From Spirosoma rigui (lineage in GTDB: Bacteria > Bacteroidota > Bacteroidia > Cytophagales > Spirosomataceae): DNA of 64,000 bases. The position numbers and the translations under genes are program-made. The stretch covers positions 3,906,001 to 3,970,000 of the forward strand of contig NZ_CP020105.1 of the NCBI RefSeq assembly GCF_002067135.1, written 5' to 3'. Of this stretch, positions 8,332 through 17,338 are shown piece by piece. The notes below the pieces were generated by a model. It was not told the DNA's origin. It saw only the letters and a list, made by a program, of their open reading frames with translations, and searched no databases. Every line of letters begins with the position of its first letter. Position 1 is the first letter of the stretch.

Positions 8332-9607
8332 TTTACTGGCAATTGCCGCGTCGTCGCCGGTGGTCATGGCGCAGGGATTAGGTAACTCACCCTATTCGGC
8401 ACTGGGCATTGGTGAGTTATACAACGAAGGCAACGTGACCAACATGGGAATGGGCGGCCTTGGCATTAGTAACGCCAGTCCATTTTACCTGAACATGCAG
8501 AATCCTGCCCTGCTGGCCCGCCGAACCCGCTTCACGGTGTTTGAAGTTGGGTTGATGGGTCAGTCGAAAAGTCTTTCACAGAACCTGAATGGGAGTGTGC
8601 AAAACCAGCGCGATTTTGGGGGTAACCTGGGCTACCTAGCCCTGGCGTTTCCGGCCAACTCACGCTGGAACATGTCGTTAAGCCTCAAACCATACACCTA
8701 CGTCGACTACAGCACCAGCCAGTACCGGCCCATTCCGGGTACGATCTATGAAGGGCAGTATTCCTATACCGGACGGGGAGGACTCAACAAGGCGTCATTC
8801 GCCAATGGGGTGCGTATCACTAAAAATCTTTACGTGGGTGCCGAAGCCGCTTTTGTGTTTGGTAACATCACCAATGCCTCCAACTCACGGGTGCTTATAA
8901 ACGACAATACCAGCTCGGGCGTTCAGGATACGCGGGTAAGCCGCCTGAACCGGGCCAATTACAGCGATATTGTCTGGAAACTGGGGGCCGCCTGGCGACC
9001 CAAGCTGAGCGAGAAGTGGACACTTAACCTCGGCGCTACCTACGATCCGCAGACGCGGGTCAATGCTTCCGAAACCGATATTTATCAGCAGACCTCGCTC
9101 GGTGGCAGCATCATTTCTACCTCCGATACGCTGCGTTTGAACGCCAGTGGACAGGCAACGTTGCCCCAGCGTACGCATTTCGGCATCAGTCTGGAAAAAA
9201 ATAATACCTTCCTGGTAGGCGTTGACGTGGGCTTCCAGCAGTGGGCCAAGTACCGGACGGTTACTGATCAGCCGGGTAATCTGGCCAACGGAATGAGCAT
9301 TGCCACGGGTATGGAGATCACGCCAAAAGCTACGTCTACCCGCTACCGCGATCTGATCACCTATCGCGTGGGCTTCCAGTATAATCGGCTTCCATACCGG
9401 GTAGAAGGTACCCAGATCAATGATGTCAATGCCAGCGTGGGTGTATCGCTGCCCCTGGGTGCTTACCTGGTAAACCACGTAACGCTATCGGTAGTGGGTG
9501 GTCAACGGGGTGTTTTGACCGGAACGCAGATCAAGGAGCAATATGTACGGATGGCACTGGGCTTCTCGCTTAACGACTGGTGGTTCCGTAAGCAGGTTGT
9601 CGATTAA
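8288..9607 (+). CDS. Outer membrane beta-barrel protein (FadL/OmpP1-like)
   Basis: The 439-residue protein has a signal peptide ending near VVMAQ, then GLGNSPYSALGIGELYNEGN, a plug-like N-terminus, and alternating hydrophobic strands to the end. NMGMGGLGISN and NPALL resemble the start of FadL-type and PorV-type barrels of Bacteroidota. It is probably an outer membrane channel or assembly-linked barrel; the substrate is unknown. It overlaps coaX by 44 bases and touches lptC (taATGa), so the three are cotranscribed and likely translationally coupled. Confidence 0.75.
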   Translation: MLRIYKRIRQTLTHSLLAIAASSPVVMAQGLGNSPYSALGIGELYNEGNVTNMGMGGLGISNASPFYLNMQNPALLARRTRFTVFEVGLMGQSKSLSQNLNGSVQNQRDFGGNLGYLALAFPANSRWNMSLSLKPYTYVDYSTSQYRPIPGTIYEGQYSYTGRGGLNKASFANGVRITKNLYVGAEAAFVFGNITNASNSRVLINDNTSSGVQDTRVSRLNRANYSDIVWKLGAAWRPKLSEKWTLNLGATYDPQTRVNASETDIYQQTSLGGSIISTSDTLRLNASGQATLPQRTHFGISLEKNNTFLVGVDVGFQQWAKYRTVTDQPGNLANGMSIATGMEITPKATSTRYRDLITYRVGFQYNRLPYRVEGTQINDVNASVGVSLPLGAYLVNHVTLSVVGGQRGVLTGTQIKEQYVRMALGFSLNDWWFRKQVVD

Positions 9608-10218
9608 TGAACACCGAATGGCGCATAAGCATGGGCAGTACCAAAACGACGCCAACAAGAAGCGGTCGGTGGCAACCGGCTGCTGTTGGTTGTTTGGTCG
9701 TGGCTTTCTGCTGCCTGATGGGCTGCGAAGAACCTAAACAGGGTAAGCAGGTATCGGCCTACACCGGCCCCATCGAAGAGATCAACGATGTCCGGTTGCT
9801 GTACAGCGAACAGGCGCTCCTTAAAGTGAAACTTACCACGCCCCGGCAACTCCGGTATGCGAATGACGACCGGAAATACCCAAAACCCGTTTCGATCATT
9901 TTCTACGGGCCTGCCGGCGAGGAAGTTACTACGTTGCGGTCAGATTCGGGCCGCTATAACAAAGCCAAAGACCTTTATACGGTCATGGGTAATGTCGTGG
10001 TGGTTAACAAGCAAAAACAGGAGAAACTGCTGACGCCCGAACTGAACTGGAATCCCGTCACCAAAAAGGTGTTTACCGACAAACGAGTGGTTGTTCTAAG
10101 CCAGATGACGGGCGAAAAGCTGTACGGGCTTGGTCTGGATGCCAACCAGGACTTTTCCCAGTACTCGATTCGAAAACCCACCGGCGTCTTCAATGTCGAA
10201 GCCGGGCAGGGATTCTAG
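9607..10218 (+). CDS. lptC: LPS export protein LptC
   Basis: LptC is the inner-membrane-anchored periplasmic relay between the LptBFG extractor and LptA. The 203-residue protein has an N-terminal hydrophobic stretch ending LMGCEEP, so it is probably a lipoprotein in this lineage. The rest matches the LptC/OstA jellyroll: LLYSEQALLKVKLTTPRQL, SDSGRYNKAKDLYTVMGNVV and LLTPELNWNPVTKKVFTDK, where repeated sentences of the type 'x Y n a k d l y t v x G N V' are diagnostic. The start at 9607 overlaps the preceding stop by one base. It works with the OstA-like protein encoded at 18-19.9 kb. Confidence 0.88.
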   Translation: MNTEWRISMGSTKTTPTRSGRWQPAAVGCLVVAFCCLMGCEEPKQGKQVSAYTGPIEEINDVRLLYSEQALLKVKLTTPRQLRYANDDRKYPKPVSIIFYGPAGEEVTTLRSDSGRYNKAKDLYTVMGNVVVVNKQKQEKLLTPELNWNPVTKKVFTDKRVVVLSQMTGEKLYGLGLDANQDFSQYSIRKPTGVFNVEAGQGF

Positions 10219-10325
10219 TCCAGCCGTTCAAGCAGCTAGGTAGTGAATCAGTTAGTAAATCGACCAGTTGGTGCAACGCGCCCACGAGTCGTCAGCTATT
10301 ACCTGACTCACCAGCTGTTTACCGC

Positions 10326-10745
10326 CTACTCCTTACATTTTTCCAGTATCGGGGTGACAGTCTTAACGTCGGTGACGGTTGTTTCGTCGCTCCACTCGTT
10401 GTAGATATACGTCGTTATTTCCGCGACTTCCAGCGCACTTAGCTGGAGTTGAGCGGGCATAGGCCGGTTATATTTCTTGCCGTTGACGACAATAGGACCC
10501 TGAAGTCCGTATTTAATGAGACAGATCACACTATCCTTATTGGCGAGGTAATCCGATCCGGCGAGGGGCGGATAAAGTGCCGCCAGTCCTTTACCGTCAG
10601 CCTGGTGGCAGTTGGCACAATTGTTTTTGTACAGCAGAATACCCTCCGTGATGTAGCGCTGCCGCTTAATCTCTTCGTCGCTCTGGCAGGAAATGATACT
10701 GATCAGCAGGAGAATAAAGGCTACGTAGCCAATACGATGCATCAT
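10326..10745 (-). CDS. c-type cytochrome lipoprotein
   Basis: A 139-residue lipoprotein (signal peptide ending IISC at residue 20) with one haem-attachment site CANCH (Cys43, Cys46, His47) and a probable axial Met96 in NRPMPAQ. This is a small class I monohaem cytochrome acting outside the cytoplasmic membrane. Its start overlaps the stop of the SCO1-like gene by four bases, so the two are coupled; a pairing with a copper chaperone suggests a link to cytochrome oxidase assembly or electron delivery, which is inference. Confidence 0.88.
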   Translation of the reverse strand: MMHRIGYVAFILLLISIISCQSDEEIKRQRYITEGILLYKNNCANCHQADGKGLAALYPPLAGSDYLANKDSVICLIKYGLQGPIVVNGKKYNRPMPAQLQLSALEVAEITTYIYNEWSDETTVTDVKTVTPILEKCKE

Positions 10746-11437
10746 GATTTGTACTCGGCCAGCAACCGGTCTATGTCTGCCATGAGCTTGTTAACGCCAG
10801 CCTCGGTGGTGCCATCGTAAATACCCCGGACATGTTTGGCTTTATCTACCAGAATGAATGCGCCACTGTGCACGACTCCCCCTGGCGCGGTAGAGTCAGC
10901 CTGGGCTGTCACCATGTAACTGTTCTGGCCGATGTCATAGATCTTTTCCCGGTCGCCGGTGACGAACAGCCATTGTTTGCCGGTAACCCCCAGGTTTTCC
11001 GAAAACTCCTTGAGCACTGGTACCGAGTCATGGGCCGGATCAATCGTGTGCGAAAGCATCATTACGTCGGGATTGCCTTTGAACCGTTCGTATACCCGCT
11101 TTAACTGCACTTTCATCTTGGGACAGATCGTCGGGCAAGTTGTGAAGAAGAAGTCCGCTACGTAGATTTTGTTGTCAAGGGTCTTCGCCGTAACCGTATC
11201 GCCGTACTGGCTCACAAAGGCAAAATCCGGAATGGCCTGGTACGTCGAGTCGGTTACCGGCTTGCCATCAACCACTTTCGTGACCGCTTCACGCTGTCCC
11301 AGGATGGGTAGTTTATCGCTCGATGAACCGCAGCTGCTGAGTACCAGCAGCAGACCGGCGAGCTGTACATACCGCTTATTTCGTACCCAGGAACTGGCGA
11401 GCCTGTTCAATACTGGTTGTAAGTTTCTTTTTAACAT
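10742..11437 (-). CDS. SCO1/SenC copper chaperone-like thioredoxin-fold lipoprotein
   Basis: SCO proteins deliver copper to the CuA site of cytochrome c oxidase or act as thiol reductases. The copper ligands are present: CPTIC (Cys101, Cys105) within FFFTTCPTICPKM, and His190 in VVHSGAFILVD. A lipoprotein signal ends at LSSCG (Cys36). The ATG at 11437 makes the gene overlap its upstream neighbour by 62 bases; a TTG at residue 10 would shorten the overlap and still keep the signal sequence. It is followed directly by a c-type cytochrome gene. Confidence 0.9.
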   Translation of the reverse strand: MLKRNLQPVLNRLASSWVRNKRYVQLAGLLLVLSSCGSSSDKLPILGQREAVTKVVDGKPVTDSTYQAIPDFAFVSQYGDTVTAKTLDNKIYVADFFFTTCPTICPKMKVQLKRVYERFKGNPDVMMLSHTIDPAHDSVPVLKEFSENLGVTGKQWLFVTGDREKIYDIGQNSYMVTAQADSTAPGGVVHSGAFILVDKAKHVRGIYDGTTEAGVNKLMADIDRLLAEYKS

Positions 11438-11831
11438 CGGTGATTTGGTCTTTTTGGTCGGCTAGATACCGCATGGCATCTTCCGTGGGAAGCTTGGCAA
11501 GCGTGTCGCCGTTGTAGTGCGACATCCAGTACATCATCAGGCTATCGGCGTTCGACAAATTTCTGCTCAGCAGACGAGCCTGTTCTTTTTCTTCGTCCGT
11601 CCGGACGGTACCCGCGGCCGAGCCGCCCGTAGCTGCACTGTCCAGGGCCGTGATGCGCTTGTTGAGTTGCTTGCGAAGCCGCATAACATCGTCAATCTTA
11701 GGCATTACTTCGTCGTGAATGGCAAAGACGTCATTCTCTGCTTCCTTAACGGCATCTTCGTCGGACTGGCACGACCACAAAAACGCACCTAAAAGACAAG
11801 AAGCAGCAAGGGAATAAACAAACTTGAACAT
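11376..11831 (-). CDS. Small helical lipoprotein of unknown function
   Basis: A 151-residue lipoprotein (signal FLWSCQSDEDA) that is otherwise charged and helical, with a long stretch of KEAENDVFAIHDEVMPKIDD type and heptad-like Leu spacing. Homologues in Bacteroidota carry the misleading label 'viral A-type inclusion protein'. It sits upstream of and overlaps the SCO1 gene, and so is probably part of the same envelope respiratory operon. Role unknown. Confidence 0.65.
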   Translation of the reverse strand: MFKFVYSLAASCLLGAFLWSCQSDEDAVKEAENDVFAIHDEVMPKIDDVMRLRKQLNKRITALDSAATGGSAAGTVRTDEEKEQARLLSRNLSNADSLMMYWMSHYNGDTLAKLPTEDAMRYLADQKDQITDVKKKLTTSIEQARQFLGTK

Positions 11832-11900
11832 GGGGAACGTACTAAATGGTTAGGATCTACAGACCATACCGCCGGTCAGGGGGCTATGGCAAAGAATGGG

Positions 11901-13574
11901 TTATTTTACCGTAGCCACCGACCGCTGTTTAAGAATTTCGCGGGCGTTTTTCACCGCACTCGGCGATGGTGACTTACCGCCAATCATTTGAGAAATTTCA
12001 TTCACCCGCTCGTCGAAGGTCAGCTTCTTGATCCGGCTAACGGTTTTAGCCGCCGAATGGTCCTTGTAAACGAAGTAATGAGCCGTACCCTGGGCCGCAA
12101 TCTGGTGGAGGTGCGTTATGGCAATGATCTGGTGGCTGTGCGCCATATCCCGCATCATATTTCCCATCTTGATGGCAATCTCCCCCGAAACGCCCGTATC
12201 AATTTCGTCGAAGATGATGGTGGGCAGCGATCGTTTGTTAGCCAGGATGTATTTAATGGCCATCATCAGCCGGGAGAATTCGCCACCCGACGCTACGTTC
12301 TTCAACTGCTGGGGCTTCACTCCTTTGTTGGCGCTAAATAAAAACGTAATTGTGTCGACTCCCGCTGGTGTCGGTTTGCCCGTTTCAGCCTGAATGCGCA
12401 GGGATGCATTGGGCATTCCCAGTTCGTGCAGCAGGCCGCCAATTTCACTTTCAATGGGCGCCAGTACGACCCGGCGGGCGGCCGAAAGCGTTTCGGCACT
12501 CGATTGCAGCTGGGCACGGGCAATGTCGGTCTGCCGCTTGGCTTCGTCGAGTTCATCGTCCAGGTTCAGTACCTTACTCACTTTCTGGCTGAGTTCGTTA
12601 CGCAACGCGATCAGGCCCGCTACGTCGCTGACCTGGTGCTTGGTCTGAAGCTGATAAATGAGGTTGAGCCGCTCCCGAATGGCTTCGGCCCGGTTATCAT
12701 CGACCTCAACGCGGTCCTGTTCAGTGCTGATTTCGTCGGCCAGGTCGCGCAATTCGATCAGGCTGCTTTGAGCCCGTTGCTGCAACTGCTCATACTGATC
12801 GGAGAGCTTACTGATGTAGGCAAGGTTACTGACGGTACCTTTCAGGAAATCAATGACCGACTGCTCGGCATTGTCCAGGTATTCGTATGCAACCTGTAAC
12901 CGTTCCTTAATATCCTCGGCGTTTTCAAGAATGTTCAGTTCCTGTTCGAGCGTTTCCTGTTCGTCGGGCTGCAACTGCGCCTTGGCTAGCTCTTCGTACA
13001 GGAAATTGTTGTAGTCAAATTCCTTCCGCATGGCCGAAGCTTCGGACTGAAGCTGGTCATATACCGTTTTTTTGCTCCGGTATGCCTGATAATCGCTACG
13101 ATACTGGCGTAGCAAAGCCTCATCCTGAGCGTAGGTGTCAACGATCTCCAGCTGGTATTCGTTGGAGCCGAGCATAACGGAGTCATGCTGAGAGTGAATG
13201 TCCATCATCTGACTCGATACCCGGCGCAGCGTTTCCAGGTTAACGGGCGTGTCATTGACGAATGCGCGCGACTTACCGCTGACGCTGATCTCGCGCCGGA
13301 CGATGCACGTATCGGAATAGTCTAGTTCTTCTTCTTCGAGAATGCGCTCGATAGCAAAGCCCGAAATACTGAATGTACCCTCGATGACGCATTTCTGCTC
13401 GGGGTTGTACAGCACTTTCGTGTCGGCCCGGTTGCCCAGCAGCAGACCAATAGCGCCCAGCATGATCGACTTTCCCGCGCCGGTTTCGCCCGTAACGATA
13501 TTCAGCTCACGGTCGGGCACCAGCTCAAGTTCGTCAATGAGCGCGTAATTTTTTATGAGTAAATGCGATAGCAT
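11901..13574 (-). CDS. recN: DNA repair protein RecN
   Basis: RecN is an SMC-like ATPase that gathers broken DNA ends for recombination repair. The 557-residue protein begins MLSHLLIKNYALIDELEL, with Walker A GETGAGKS at 29-36, a long coiled-coil centre, the signature VASGGEFSRLMMAIK and Walker B TIIFDEIDTGVSG near the end, followed by the HQIIAITHLHQIAA switch region. Length and order are typical. It lies 60 bases downstream of porD, continuing a minus-strand run with coaBC. Confidence 0.97.
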   Translation of the reverse strand: MLSHLLIKNYALIDELELVPDRELNIVTGETGAGKSIMLGAIGLLLGNRADTKVLYNPEQKCVIEGTFSISGFAIERILEEEELDYSDTCIVRREISVSGKSRAFVNDTPVNLETLRRVSSQMMDIHSQHDSVMLGSNEYQLEIVDTYAQDEALLRQYRSDYQAYRSKKTVYDQLQSEASAMRKEFDYNNFLYEELAKAQLQPDEQETLEQELNILENAEDIKERLQVAYEYLDNAEQSVIDFLKGTVSNLAYISKLSDQYEQLQQRAQSSLIELRDLADEISTEQDRVEVDDNRAEAIRERLNLIYQLQTKHQVSDVAGLIALRNELSQKVSKVLNLDDELDEAKRQTDIARAQLQSSAETLSAARRVVLAPIESEIGGLLHELGMPNASLRIQAETGKPTPAGVDTITFLFSANKGVKPQQLKNVASGGEFSRLMMAIKYILANKRSLPTIIFDEIDTGVSGEIAIKMGNMMRDMAHSHQIIAITHLHQIAAQGTAHYFVYKDHSAAKTVSRIKKLTFDERVNEISQMIGGKSPSPSAVKNAREILKQRSVATVK

Positions 13575-13634
13575 AGATGAGGCTCCTTACTTCTCTAACA
13601 ACACCAGCCGGGGTGCGGTTCAAACCGGATAAGG

Positions 13635-14543
13635 CTAGGTCGTTACTAATTTTCGGTAGAGCTCCGTTTTGGAAGGGTCCAGGAACGAAAGCAGCTCAAA
13701 GGCCCGTTTGCGTTCGGCGGGCGTTCCCTCGAAAAGGATATTATACAACTCCTGCGACTTGGCATCGAAAAATGTGTTAACCAGCACGGAATAAGGTAGT
13801 TGCTGGCCAATGGTACGCAGGTTGGTTAACAGGTCCAGGGTTTGTTTACGCATCTGAACGGGGTTCGCTCCGAACGTATCGAGACCCTGCCGGTGGTAGG
13901 TATACATGGCATCCCGGAACGGGGTTAGCTGCTGGTTCTGCATATTTTCGATGAGCCAGTAGCGCTTCCGCTGGTCCGTACCGGCCTGCCAGGCTTCGTT
14001 GGGCGATCCCTGCTGGGCCTGTAACGCAATCTGGAAAGCCCGCTGAACGAAGGGGTTACCGCCCCGCCGGCTGAAGGTGTCATAGTCGACTGCCAGGATC
14101 ATGTTGGCATAAAACGCCAGCATAGACGTCAGATCGTCGGAAAAAATGTTTTCCCGGAAATAGACCGGTGTGGAAGGGAGGTAAACGAAATTGAAATTCC
14201 GGTCGACGTAGTTAAATACGGTGGTTTCGTAGTTAGTTCCGTACACAGGTCGTGTTACAATGATCTGGGCCGTCGCTTCAAATGCACCCTGAGCCAGTGA
14301 TTTGACCAGGTTGATATTGAGTGAGCAGTTGATCCGTTCGGCGGGCGTGAACTGGTCGTTGCTCCACCGCCGGTTGTTCATGAACTCGGTAATGATGCCC
14401 TTGAGCTGCGCTACGTACGAAAAGTCGGTTTTCTGGGATGCGAAGAGCTGGTCGGAGTTGATCGTTACCTGGCAGTTCAGTTCCTGAGCCCGCGCCGTTG
14501 TCAGGAAACCCAGCAGGCCAACTAGTAAAGCTATCTTTCTCAT
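13635..14543 (-). CDS. porD: Type IX secretion protein PorD (DUF4835)
   Basis: PorD is a periplasmic protein needed for type IX secretion in Porphyromonas and corresponds to DUF4835. This 302-residue protein has a signal peptide ending in ARAQ followed by ELNCQVTINSDQ, and the conserved centre DFSYVAQLKGIITEFMNNRRW and YFRENIFSDDLTSMLAFYA that marks the family. It overlaps coaBC by four bases (ATGA) and precedes recN, the gene order generally seen in Bacteroidota. Its presence fits the T9SS cargo proteins elsewhere in the window. Confidence 0.92.
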   Translation of the reverse strand: MRKIALLVGLLGFLTTARAQELNCQVTINSDQLFASQKTDFSYVAQLKGIITEFMNNRRWSNDQFTPAERINCSLNINLVKSLAQGAFEATAQIIVTRPVYGTNYETTVFNYVDRNFNFVYLPSTPVYFRENIFSDDLTSMLAFYANMILAVDYDTFSRRGGNPFVQRAFQIALQAQQGSPNEAWQAGTDQRKRYWLIENMQNQQLTPFRDAMYTYHRQGLDTFGANPVQMRKQTLDLLTNLRTIGQQLPYSVLVNTFFDAKSQELYNILFEGTPAERKRAFELLSFLDPSKTELYRKLVTT

Positions 14544-15754
14544 GATACTAGGTTTCTGACGACGATATGCACCAAATCTTCAGCGACCTCGGCTTTGGTT
14601 TTAAGGGCAAATTCGTGGGTTTGTCCGTCCTTTCCAATAACGGTTATTTTGTTGGTATCGTGTCCGAAACCGGCCCCGGCGTCGCGCAGGGAGTTCAGCA
14701 CAATCCAGTCCAGGTTCTTGCTGGCTAGTTTTTTTAAGGCATTCTCCCGTTCATTGTCCGTCTCGAGCGCGAACCCCATCAGGTACTGACCCGATTTTTT
14801 CTGCCCACCTAACGTAGCAGCAATGTCGGTGGTTTTTGTCAGTTCGAGCGAAAAATGGCTTTCTTTTTTTTTGATCTTCCGATCGGCCGGGTGGGCCGGT
14901 GTGTAATCCGCAACGGCTGCGTTCAGAACCAGCACATCGGCCGTCGGGAAAACGGCCTGCGTAGCGTCAAACATCTGCTGTGCCGTTACAACGTCGACCC
15001 GTCGAATGGACGGATCGGGTAGGGGCAGCCCCGTTGGGCCACTCACCAGCGTGACGGCAGCCCCGGCTTTTGCAAAAGCGCCGGCAAGGGCGTACCCCAT
15101 TTTACCCGTCGAATGATTGCTGATGTACCGCACCGGATCGATGGGTTCCTGGGTTGGCCCGGCAGTGATGACAACGTGTTTGCCCGTCAGCGGCTGGGGT
15201 TCATCAAAAAAGCGCTGTAGCACCTGCAGGATAGTTTCCGGTTCGACCAGCCGCCCTTCACCAACCAGACCGCTTGCCAGTTCGCCGTGTTCAGCCCGGA
15301 TGATGTGGTTGCCGTACGACGCAAGCCGGCGCAAATTCTCAACTGTAGCCGGGTGCCGGTACATGTCGAGGTCCATTGCCGGTGCGAAAAAGACCGGGCA
15401 CTTCGCCGAGAGGTACACCGCCGAAAGCAGATCGTCGCAGATACCATTGGCGCAACGGCTCAGGGTGTGGGCTGAAGCGGGGGCCACCACCAGTGCATCG
15501 GCCCAAAGGCCCAGTTCTACGTGGTTCGTCCAGGTACCTTCGCCCCGGCTGTCGCTTCCCGACTCAACAAATGCGGAGTAAACGGGCCGTTTGGCGAGTG
15601 TAGCCAGGGTGAGTGGGGTGATAAACGTCTTGGCAGACTCGGTCATGACGACCTGCACGTCGGCCCCCGCCTTCACCAGGAGCCGAACCAGCAACGCTGA
15701 TTTATAAGCCGAAATACTGCCCGAGACACCGAGTAAGATACGTTTACCGTTCAT
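14540..15754 (-). CDS. coaBC: Bifunctional phosphopantothenoylcysteine synthetase/decarboxylase
   Basis: CoaBC joins cysteine to 4'-phosphopantothenate and then decarboxylates the product. The N-terminal flavodoxin-like decarboxylase half begins RILLGVSGSISAYKSALL and holds the family's TNHVELG, APAMDLDMY and the active-site Cys in CANGICDD. The C-terminal CoaB half has VITAGPTQEPIDPVRYISN and HSTGKMGYALA for nucleotide and substrate binding. The length of 404 residues is normal. It is coupled to porD. With coaX this gives two of the CoA-pathway steps in the window. Confidence 0.96.
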   Translation of the reverse strand: MNGKRILLGVSGSISAYKSALLVRLLVKAGADVQVVMTESAKTFITPLTLATLAKRPVYSAFVESGSDSRGEGTWTNHVELGLWADALVVAPASAHTLSRCANGICDDLLSAVYLSAKCPVFFAPAMDLDMYRHPATVENLRRLASYGNHIIRAEHGELASGLVGEGRLVEPETILQVLQRFFDEPQPLTGKHVVITAGPTQEPIDPVRYISNHSTGKMGYALAGAFAKAGAAVTLVSGPTGLPLPDPSIRRVDVVTAQQMFDATQAVFPTADVLVLNAAVADYTPAHPADRKIKKKESHFSLELTKTTDIAATLGGQKKSGQYLMGFALETDNERENALKKLASKNLDWIVLNSLRDAGAGFGHDTNKITVIGKDGQTHEFALKTKAEVAEDLVHIVVRNLVS

Positions 15755-15859
15755 TGGAATGAATGAGGAACCCTGTCGCAGGCATACCTGATCGGGCCTT
15801 CATGCTGAACGCACTGACCAGAGACGATGCCGGCGGGCAGGGGCAGGTGGGTAAAACAC

Positions 15860-15890
15860 AAAAACCGCACGGGTAGTCCTACCGTGCGGT
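15860..15890 (-). terminator. Intrinsic terminator after rpoZ
   Basis: On the minus strand the stem ACCGCACGG / CCGTGCGGT, extended through a short loop with one bulged base, is followed by a T-run and lies 28 bases past the rpoZ stop. It separates rpoZ from coaBC. Confidence 0.8.
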
Positions 15891-15917
15891 CTGTATACAA
15901 CTGGACGACGGCCCGGC

Positions 15918-16232
15918 TTATTGTTGGCTTTCTTCGTCGTTATAGCGCCAATAAATTTTATCCTCCAGAAACTCGTCCGTTGCGGTCGAGGTTGGTTTGG
16001 GCATACGTTCGTAGAACTTCGAAATTTCGATCTGTTCCCGGTTTTCGAATACTTCTTCGAGGTTATCGACGGCCGACACAAACTCCGACAGTTTGTTGCT
16101 CAGCTCTTCCTTATTCTTGGTCGCTATCTGCCGGGCGCGCTTCGAAATGATCGAAACCGACTCGTAAAGATTTCCCGTCTTAATCGCAATCTTGTCGTTA
16201 TTGCGGGTAATGATGGATTGATTTGTTGCCAT
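15918..16232 (-). CDS. rpoZ: RNA polymerase omega subunit (Rpb6-like)
   Basis: A 104-residue protein with the Rpb6/omega core: TGNLYESVSIISKRARQIA, then ELSNKLSEFV. Omega supports assembly of RNA polymerase by holding the beta-prime subunit. The Bacteroidota form has a long acidic C-terminal tail, as here (EFLEDKIYWRYNDEESQQ). It lies downstream of bamD and is followed by a terminator. Confidence 0.92.
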   Translation of the reverse strand: MATNQSIITRNNDKIAIKTGNLYESVSIISKRARQIATKNKEELSNKLSEFVSAVDNLEEVFENREQIEISKFYERMPKPTSTATDEFLEDKIYWRYNDEESQQ

Positions 16233-16304
16233 AATTGGAAATAGTAAAAGTTGAATACGCGTGGATCACGGCTACGTACCGGTTGCCACCCGTGTGTGAA
16301 AGGC

Positions 16305-17216
16305 TTACTTTTGATTGGCGGCTGTTACCTTGGCCGGACGGTTTGCATCCGGATTCTTGAGCTTTTCTTTCTCTTTCTCGCGGGCCTGTTCTTCTTTAAC
16401 CAGTCGTTCAAGTTCTTTCTGACTGGTTTCATACATCTTCTCCGACTGCTTTAGGAAACGGCTGTTCGGATACTTGTCAATAAACGCCTGGTGGTAGTTT
16501 ATGGCTTCCTGATACCGTTCCTTTTGCTTGGTTTCGAGGCTGTTCTGGGCCAGGCTGAACTCGGCGTCGACCTTCAAAAAGGCCAGTTCCTCGTTGTATT
16601 CCGAATCCGGAAATTCTTTCTGGAAGTTCTCAATCGAAATGACCGACGACTTATAGGATGCAATGTTAAAGCCACTGGTCTTGTAATAAAGCTTTGCCTT
16701 TTCGTAGGCCTTTCGTTCCAGCTTTTTCCGCAACTCCAGAATCATGCGGGTACATTCATCCTTGTACTGGCTGTCGGGGTAGGCATTAACAAAATCCTGC
16801 AGGGCTGAAGTAGCAGTCAACGTATTTGACTGATCCAGGTTGAACGAAGGGGTATCCTTGTAAAGCGAGAAAGCGTACATGTACATCGCTTCCTGCGCGT
16901 GCTCACTGCGGGCAAACGTCTCGTAAAATTTCTTGAACAGCGTAGCACTGAGCAGGTACTGTTGCTGGTGATACTGCGTGTAGGCATAGTAAAACTGAGC
17001 CATCTCTGACTCGTTGCTGCCTTTAAGAACCGGAATCAGTTCTTCAAACAGCAAACCCGCCCGGTACCAGTCACTCTTCTTGTAATACTCGACGGCTCCT
17101 TTGTACTTCTCGTCGTCAGTACCACTTTTCTGCAATTTAGAGAACGGACTGCAGGCGCTGAGTAAAACTACAAACAAGGCTCCGAGCAGAACCTTACCAA
17201 TGTTACGTTGTTGCAT
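16305..17216 (-). CDS. bamD: Outer membrane assembly lipoprotein BamD
   Basis: BamD is the essential lipoprotein partner of BamA in inserting outer membrane barrels. The 303-residue protein has a lipobox LLSAC, then five tetratricopeptide-like helical pairs (KYKGAVEYYKKSDWYRAGLL, then FEELIPVL, YYAYTQYHQQQYLLSATLF and others) typical of BamD. I start it at the second ATG (17216) because a clear TATCTTTG promoter element covers the first (17225). The tail is a charged Lys/Glu helix. It leads the group with rpoZ. Confidence 0.92.
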   Translation of the reverse strand: MQQRNIGKVLLGALFVVLLSACSPFSKLQKSGTDDEKYKGAVEYYKKSDWYRAGLLFEELIPVLKGSNESEMAQFYYAYTQYHQQQYLLSATLFKKFYETFARSEHAQEAMYMYAFSLYKDTPSFNLDQSNTLTATSALQDFVNAYPDSQYKDECTRMILELRKKLERKAYEKAKLYYKTSGFNIASYKSSVISIENFQKEFPDSEYNEELAFLKVDAEFSLAQNSLETKQKERYQEAINYHQAFIDKYPNSRFLKQSEKMYETSQKELERLVKEEQAREKEKEKLKNPDANRPAKVTAANQK

Positions 17217-17222
17217 ACGGGG

Positions 17223-17230
17223 CAAAGATA
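17223..17230 (-). promoter_or_regulatory. -7 promoter element of bamD
   Basis: TATCTTTG matches the Bacteroidota TAnnTTTG consensus. Only six bases separate it from the ATG at 17216, so the transcript would be leaderless or nearly so. Confidence 0.5.
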
Positions 17231-17232
17231 CG

Positions 17233-17275
17233 AAAAAAAAACAGGCTACACCGTTCTAACGACGATGCAGCCTGT
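17233..17275 (-). terminator. Intrinsic terminator after the T9SS cargo gene
   Basis: Arms ACAGGCT and AGCCTGT on a 21-base loop are followed on the minus strand by nine T. It lies 64 bases past the stop of the gene ending at 17339 and abuts the bamD promoter. Confidence 0.7.
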
Positions 17276-17338
17276 ATAGTGCCGAAATTGACCACTATAC
17301 TACGTTCGTTATGAATATTTAACAGCGCGGCCGGGCCC

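Noticed and set aside
8885..9478. 197-codon minus-strand frame
   Set aside because: Shadow of the outer membrane protein gene on the opposite strand.
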